Part shown: piece by piece, positions 60,366 through 64,000 of the stretch | Position numbering within the stretch: position 1 is the stretch's first letter | Layout: every line of letters starts with the position of its first letter | Source of the DNA: an uncultured Paracoccaceae bacterium | GTDB taxonomy: Bacteria > Pseudomonadota > Alphaproteobacteria > Rhodobacterales > Rhodobacteraceae | DNA length: 64,000 nucleotides | Assembly (NCBI GenBank): GCA_947488175.1 | Contig: CANKYO010000001.1 | Coordinates: forward strand, 62,001-126,000 | Direction of reading: 5' to 3' | Translations under genes and position numbers: made by a program | Notes under the pieces: generated by a model | Told to the model about the DNA's origin: nothing | The model's input: the letters and a program-made list of their open reading frames with translations, nothing else | The model's database searches: none

Positions 60366-62764
60366 TCACTTTCTCCCCTCAGCGCTTCGGGATTGCGCAG
60401 CCAGATGTCGCGCTGCGCAAACGGTATCTCGATCCCGGCTTCGGCGAACTTCTTGGCGATTTCATGGTTCATTTCAGACCTTGTGACGATGACATAGTTC
60501 ACATCACGCAGGATCGCCCGGATTTCAAAATCTAGCGAATCCGCACCAAAGCCCATAAACAACACAGACGGTGGCGGTGTCATGACGACCATGGGATGTG
60601 CCTCGGCAATCCCCCTCAGGATTTCGGTTACCTTATCCACGTCCGACCCATACGCGACGCCAACCGGGACAATCACCCGGCCAACCAGATTGCCTCGCGT
60701 CCAGTTGGTCACCTGCCCGCTCACCAGATCGGCGTTCGGCACAATGACATCCGTGCGGTCAAAGGTCTCGATCCGGGTCGAACGCACCGAAATCGACCTA
60801 ACATAGCCCATCTGGCCGCCAACCTCGATCCAGTCACCTTCGCTGACCGGGCGTTCGATCAGCAGGATGATCCCCGACACGAAATTCGACACGATGTTCT
60901 GCAGGCCAAAGCCGATGCCGACCGACAGCGCACCGGCAACAATCGCCAGATTGGACAGATCAATGCCCGCACTTGTGATCGCGATGATGGCGGCAAGGAT
61001 GATCCCCACATAACCAAAGCCTGCCACGATGGCATTCTGCCCGCCCAGATCAAGCCGGGTGCGCGGCAGGACGGATCGGCGCAATGTGCCCTGAATGAAA
61101 CGGGTCAACAGGTAACCGACCGCAAAAACCAGTGCGAAGGTCAGGAAATCGGTGGGTGAAATCCGGCTTTCGCCGATGGCAAACCCTTCCCGGAAACGGG
61201 TCCAGATTTCCAGCAGATCATCGGTGCGCGCGCCCCAGATCAGCGCAAAAATGGGCAGACTGGCAAGATAAAGCGCAAAACTGACCACGACGGGTATCAG
61301 CGACCCCCCTGTCGCCTCGGCCCCATCCTTGGCGCGGGTGTTGCTCAGATCATTGACGATCCTCTGCAGGATCAGGATGACACCAATCAGCGCGAGTGAG
61401 ACCAGCCAAGGCACCATCAGCGCCCGACCAGCATTGTCATAACCCACTGCCGCAATCACCGGCGCAACAATGGCCACCACGGTACAAACCTTGCCCACGA
61501 TACTGCGCATGCGGCCTTGCGATACGGTCTCGCCCTCGATCGGTTCCGGCAGGCGTTTGATCTTGCGGCCAAGACGCCACAGCAAAACGCCCAGCAGGAC
61601 CAGAATGGGCCAGACCATCGCAGCGCGTGTTGCCTCGGCCGTATCAATGGTCTGCAATGCCGCCTCAAACAGCAAGGCAACCGCCAGAACCCAGGCAATC
61701 GCGATACCATAGCGGCGACCGCCAGCACGGGTCGCGGCATCCTGACCCAGAAAACCGGGTTTTTGGCCCACCGGAAAGATGTGGCGGCTCAGCCACCAGG
61801 CAAAAACCACCAGAAAACCCGCAACCGGCAGCGCATCAACAACATGGCCGCTGCGCAGGCCAAACACGTTCAACGTCTCCAGCCCGGCGGTCATGGCGAT
61901 CAGGCCCAGGACAGGCACAATGATCTGCCCAAGGGATAAGACGAACAGCCACAGCGGCAACAGGCGCCCCTCGCCTTGGGCCGCGCGCATACGCCAATTC
62001 GTCACCCAGCGGCGGGCAAACACCAGCAGTATGATGGCCAGCGCCAGAAAGAACCCCGCGCGGGGAAAGTTGGCTGCCAGTCGTCCATCACCCGTTTGCT
62101 GATGAAAACCTGCAACGACCTCGGAACTGGTTACCCGAACCACATCCCACAAGGCCAGACCAGCCGCCGCCAGGTGGGTCGGGTTCAGCGGTGACGGGCC
62201 GCGCTTGGTCAGTTCAGATGTTTCACGCAGCAGGATCTGGGCATCGAATTCCCCGATCAGGCCATTCGCCCTTGCATGAGCTTCTTCGGCCAGAATACGC
62301 GGCGCGGTCAGATCATCCAACTGGGATTGCAGCGCAGCACGCCGGTCCGCGATGGCAGGCGGCTCTTCGCCACTTTCGGGCGCAGGGCCAAGTGCCGCAA
62401 TCTGCGCTTCCACCGTGGCAATTCGGCCGGCATTAATCGTTGTGCGCGACAAGAATTCATCGCGCCATGACACCAGTTCGGCCCGCAAGCGATTGATTGC
62501 AAACCGTGATGCATCGCCACGACGCGCCAGATCCTCGGCGCGTGAGGCCAGTCTTTCCCAAGCAGGTTCATCCGATGGCAGATCGCTGGTCCCGATTTCA
62601 GGGGCCTGCTCCTCTGCTTGCGCAGCTTCGGTGGTTGGTGCCGCTTCCTCGGCCTCGGGCCCAGTCTGCTCAGCAGGCGCGGGCTCAGCCGTATCTGCCT
62701 GCTGTGCATGGACGGCCAACGGCCAAAGCAGCAATGCAGTCGCAAGGAAAAGAGGGCGGATCAT
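60362..62764 (-). CDS. MscS-type mechanosensitive channel with DUF3772 domain
   Basis: An 800-residue MscS family channel. A signal peptide (about 1-20, RPLFLATALLLWPLAVHAQQ) leads to an acidic periplasmic stretch, then a DUF3772-like helical domain (about 60-200, with LSRTTINAGRIATVEAQIAAL). About ten membrane helices follow. The MscS pore helix and beta domain are seen as GLSVGIGFGLQNIVSNFVSGIILLIERPVSEGDWIEV-like sequence (about residues 622-655), followed by SVRSTRIETFDRTDVIVPNADLVSGQVTNWT. It opens under hypo-osmotic tension and releases solutes. It overlaps alaX and cysK by 4 bases at both ends. Confidence 0.93.
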   Translation of the reverse strand: MIRPLFLATALLLWPLAVHAQQADTAEPAPAEQTGPEAEEAAPTTEAAQAEEQAPEIGTSDLPSDEPAWERLASRAEDLARRGDASRFAINRLRAELVSWRDEFLSRTTINAGRIATVEAQIAALGPAPESGEEPPAIADRRAALQSQLDDLTAPRILAEEAHARANGLIGEFDAQILLRETSELTKRGPSPLNPTHLAAAGLALWDVVRVTSSEVVAGFHQQTGDGRLAANFPRAGFFLALAIILLVFARRWVTNWRMRAAQGEGRLLPLWLFVLSLGQIIVPVLGLIAMTAGLETLNVFGLRSGHVVDALPVAGFLVVFAWWLSRHIFPVGQKPGFLGQDAATRAGGRRYGIAIAWVLAVALLFEAALQTIDTAEATRAAMVWPILVLLGVLLWRLGRKIKRLPEPIEGETVSQGRMRSIVGKVCTVVAIVAPVIAAVGYDNAGRALMVPWLVSLALIGVILILQRIVNDLSNTRAKDGAEATGGSLIPVVVSFALYLASLPIFALIWGARTDDLLEIWTRFREGFAIGESRISPTDFLTFALVFAVGYLLTRFIQGTLRRSVLPRTRLDLGGQNAIVAGFGYVGIILAAIIAITSAGIDLSNLAIVAGALSVGIGFGLQNIVSNFVSGIILLIERPVSEGDWIEVGGQMGYVRSISVRSTRIETFDRTDVIVPNADLVSGQVTNWTRGNLVGRVIVPVGVAYGSDVDKVTEILRGIAEAHPMVVMTPPPSVLFMGFGADSLDFEIRAILRDVNYVIVTRSEMNHEIAKKFAEAGIEIPFAQRDIWLRNPEALRGESE

Positions 62765-63792
62765 GCCTCTTCGAACACCGACGGCACATCAATCCGGGCT
62801 TCGAGCCACTCAGGAACCGGCAATCCTTTTTCTCGCATGAAGTCGGGGTTATAAAGCTTTGACTGATACCGCGTACCGTAGTCGCAAAGGATCGTGACAA
62901 TCGTATGCCCCGGCCCTATCTCGCGCGCCATGCGTATCGCTCCGGCAATATTCACGCCGGTTGACCCGCCCATGCATAGCCCTTCATTCTGCAACAAATC
63001 AAATACAATGGGAACGGCCTCCTGATCGCTGATATTAAAGCAAAAATCAGGCTCAAGCCCTTCCAGATTCTTGGTGATACGGGCCTGCCCGATCCCTTCC
63101 GAAATCGAACTCCCCTCCATCTTCAACTCACCCGTCGTGTAGTAGGAGTAAAGTGCCGCGCCATCGGGGTCGGCAAGGCCCATCTTGACGCCCTTGTCCT
63201 GCAGCGCCATGGCCACACCAGTCAGCGTGCCACCTGATCCGCAGGCACAGATGAACCCATCCAACTTGCCGTTTGTCTGCTCCCAGATCTCGGGACCGGT
63301 GGTTTCGATATGGGCCTGCCGGTTGGCAACATTATCAAATTGATTGGCCCATATGGCACCGTTCGGTTCCGTCTTGTTCAATTCATTGGCCAACCGCTCG
63401 GAATAGCGGACGAAGTTGTTGGGGTTGCGGTAGGGTGCTGCAGGCACCTCGACCAGTTTTGCGCCCGCCAGTCGCAACATGTCCTTCTTTTCCTGGCTCT
63501 GCGTTTCCGGGATCACGATCACCGTCTTGAACCCCATCGACGCACCGACCAGCGCAAGGCCGATGCCCGTGTTCCCGGCTGTGCCTTCAACAATCGTGCC
63601 ACCCGGGCGCAGCGTGCCCTTGGCAATGGCATCGCGGATCATGAAAAGTGCGGCCCGGTCCTTGACCGACTGTCCTGGGTTCAGGAACTCGGCTTTTCCC
63701 AGAATGGTGCAGCCCGTCGCCTCGGACGCGGCACGCAGTTTGATCAGGGGGGTATTGCCGACAGCGTCGGCAAGATCGGTTCGGATTGTCAT
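62761..63792 (-). CDS. cysK: Cysteine synthase A
   Basis: This PLP enzyme makes cysteine from O-acetylserine and sulfide. The 343-residue protein carries the PLP Lys44 in NPGQSVKDRAA, the substrate loop EGTAGNTGIGLALVGASMG (the TSGNTG position reads TAGNTG), the PLP-phosphate loop CGSGGTLTGVA, and GGSTGVNIAGAIRMA. It is about 20 residues longer than E. coli CysK at the C-terminus. The altered TAGNTG loop and the extra tail leave open a relative such as a cystathionine beta-synthase-like or CysM variant. It overlaps the channel gene by 4 bases. Confidence 0.85.
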   Translation of the reverse strand: MTIRTDLADAVGNTPLIKLRAASEATGCTILGKAEFLNPGQSVKDRAALFMIRDAIAKGTLRPGGTIVEGTAGNTGIGLALVGASMGFKTVIVIPETQSQEKKDMLRLAGAKLVEVPAAPYRNPNNFVRYSERLANELNKTEPNGAIWANQFDNVANRQAHIETTGPEIWEQTNGKLDGFICACGSGGTLTGVAMALQDKGVKMGLADPDGAALYSYYTTGELKMEGSSISEGIGQARITKNLEGLEPDFCFNISDQEAVPIVFDLLQNEGLCMGGSTGVNIAGAIRMAREIGPGHTIVTILCDYGTRYQSKLYNPDFMREKGLPVPEWLEARIDVPSVFEEA

Positions 63793-63873
63793 CGGCTGGG
63801 CCTTTCATTGCGCCTGATATGTGTAGGACCCTGTCCGACCGACATCAAGAGATCGCGCAACCCGGTGTGGCGA

Positions 63874-64000
63874 TCATTCCATACCGCGCAGCCGGTCCCG
63901 ATGATAAGCCAGCCAATAGAGCAGATGATGCAGCGGGCCGGTGGCTATCTCGCCGCTCTCAGCCAATGCCATGGCCTGATCGAACGACAGCGGGTGCAGC
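63874..64000 (-). CDS. C-terminal end of a gene entering from the right (unidentified)
   Basis: About 41 codons of a minus-strand frame that runs in from beyond the window and stops with TGA at 63876-63874. The peptide includes LSFDQAMALAESGEIATGP and LLYWLAYHRDRLRGME. The pattern recalls the tail of some Nudix hydrolases, but 41 residues are too few to decide. It lies 81 bases from the cysK start, in the same direction. Confidence 0.55.
   Translation of the reverse strand, partial: LHPLSFDQAMALAESGEIATGPLHHLLYWLAYHRDRLRGME

Overview
The window looks like a chromosomal segment of an alphaproteobacterium of the Rhodobacteraceae (Roseobacter-like). The case rests on the cell-cycle set CtrA, SciP and ChpT, the ornithine-lipid pair OlsB/OlsA, an L21 protein with a long Ala/Lys/Pro-rich tail, a PPK2 kinase, and the gene order ligA-ctrA-sciP-mnmA. 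Genes are dense, many overlap by 1-11 bases, and GTG or TTG starts occur. No rRNA, CRISPR array, intact transposase, integrase or plasmid replication gene was seen.

Layout, left part (1-31 kb, core genome). A truncated ligA, ctrA and sciP lie on the minus strand. They are followed by mnmA, an ATPase, metA (acetyl-type by residue), an alpha/beta hydrolase, and a ppk2 / TetR / PagL-like trio that ends inside a three-hairpin repeat. Next come a polyamine-type ABC transporter (potB-potC-potA), the ribosomal pair rplM-rpsI, a zinc-ribbon membrane protein, a hotdog thioesterase, an enoyl-CoA hydratase-like protein, an M32 carboxypeptidase, ctaA, trmJ, a TfoX-type protein, a ThiE-like protein, olsBA, chpT, obg-proB-proA, three GNAT acetyltransferases and rplU-rpmA.

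Middle (31.2-57.4 kb, accessory character). Two tRNA-Ser genes, CGA on plus and GGA on minus, face each other across about 26 kb. Exactly 45 bases beyond each CCA end lies the same tandem CCCGCCT pair with a 12-base period. Between them are an IS3-family remnant; a four-gene operon in which each gene overlaps the next by ATGA (acetyl-CoA synthetase-like, fused E1 alpha-beta 2-oxoacid dehydrogenase, lipoyl E2, acyl carrier protein); a BMP-type nucleoside ABC transporter; a BLUF blue-light sensor; an AraC regulator with a small monooxygenase-fold protein; and a four-gene defence-like operon. That operon encodes a SNF2 helicase with a DUF3883-like end, a 555-residue unrecognised coiled-coil protein, a DUF1156 DNA methylase, and a DUF499 ATPase with an N-terminal HEPN motif.

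Right part (57.4-64 kb, core genome again). An AI-2E/PerM family transporter, a small membrane protein, an M35-type lysyl endopeptidase, an AlaX editing protein, a DUF3772 MscS channel, a cysteine synthase, and the tail of one more gene.

How the genes work together. CtrA, its DNA-competing inhibitor SciP and its phosphotransferase ChpT form one control circuit. proB, proA and obg form a housekeeping run. olsB and olsA make ornithine lipid. The two most interesting systems are the helicase/methylase/ATPase operon (probable phage defence) and the synthetase/E1/E2/ACP operon, whose substrate is unknown and whose combination of a lipoyl dehydrogenase core with its own acyl carrier protein is unusual.
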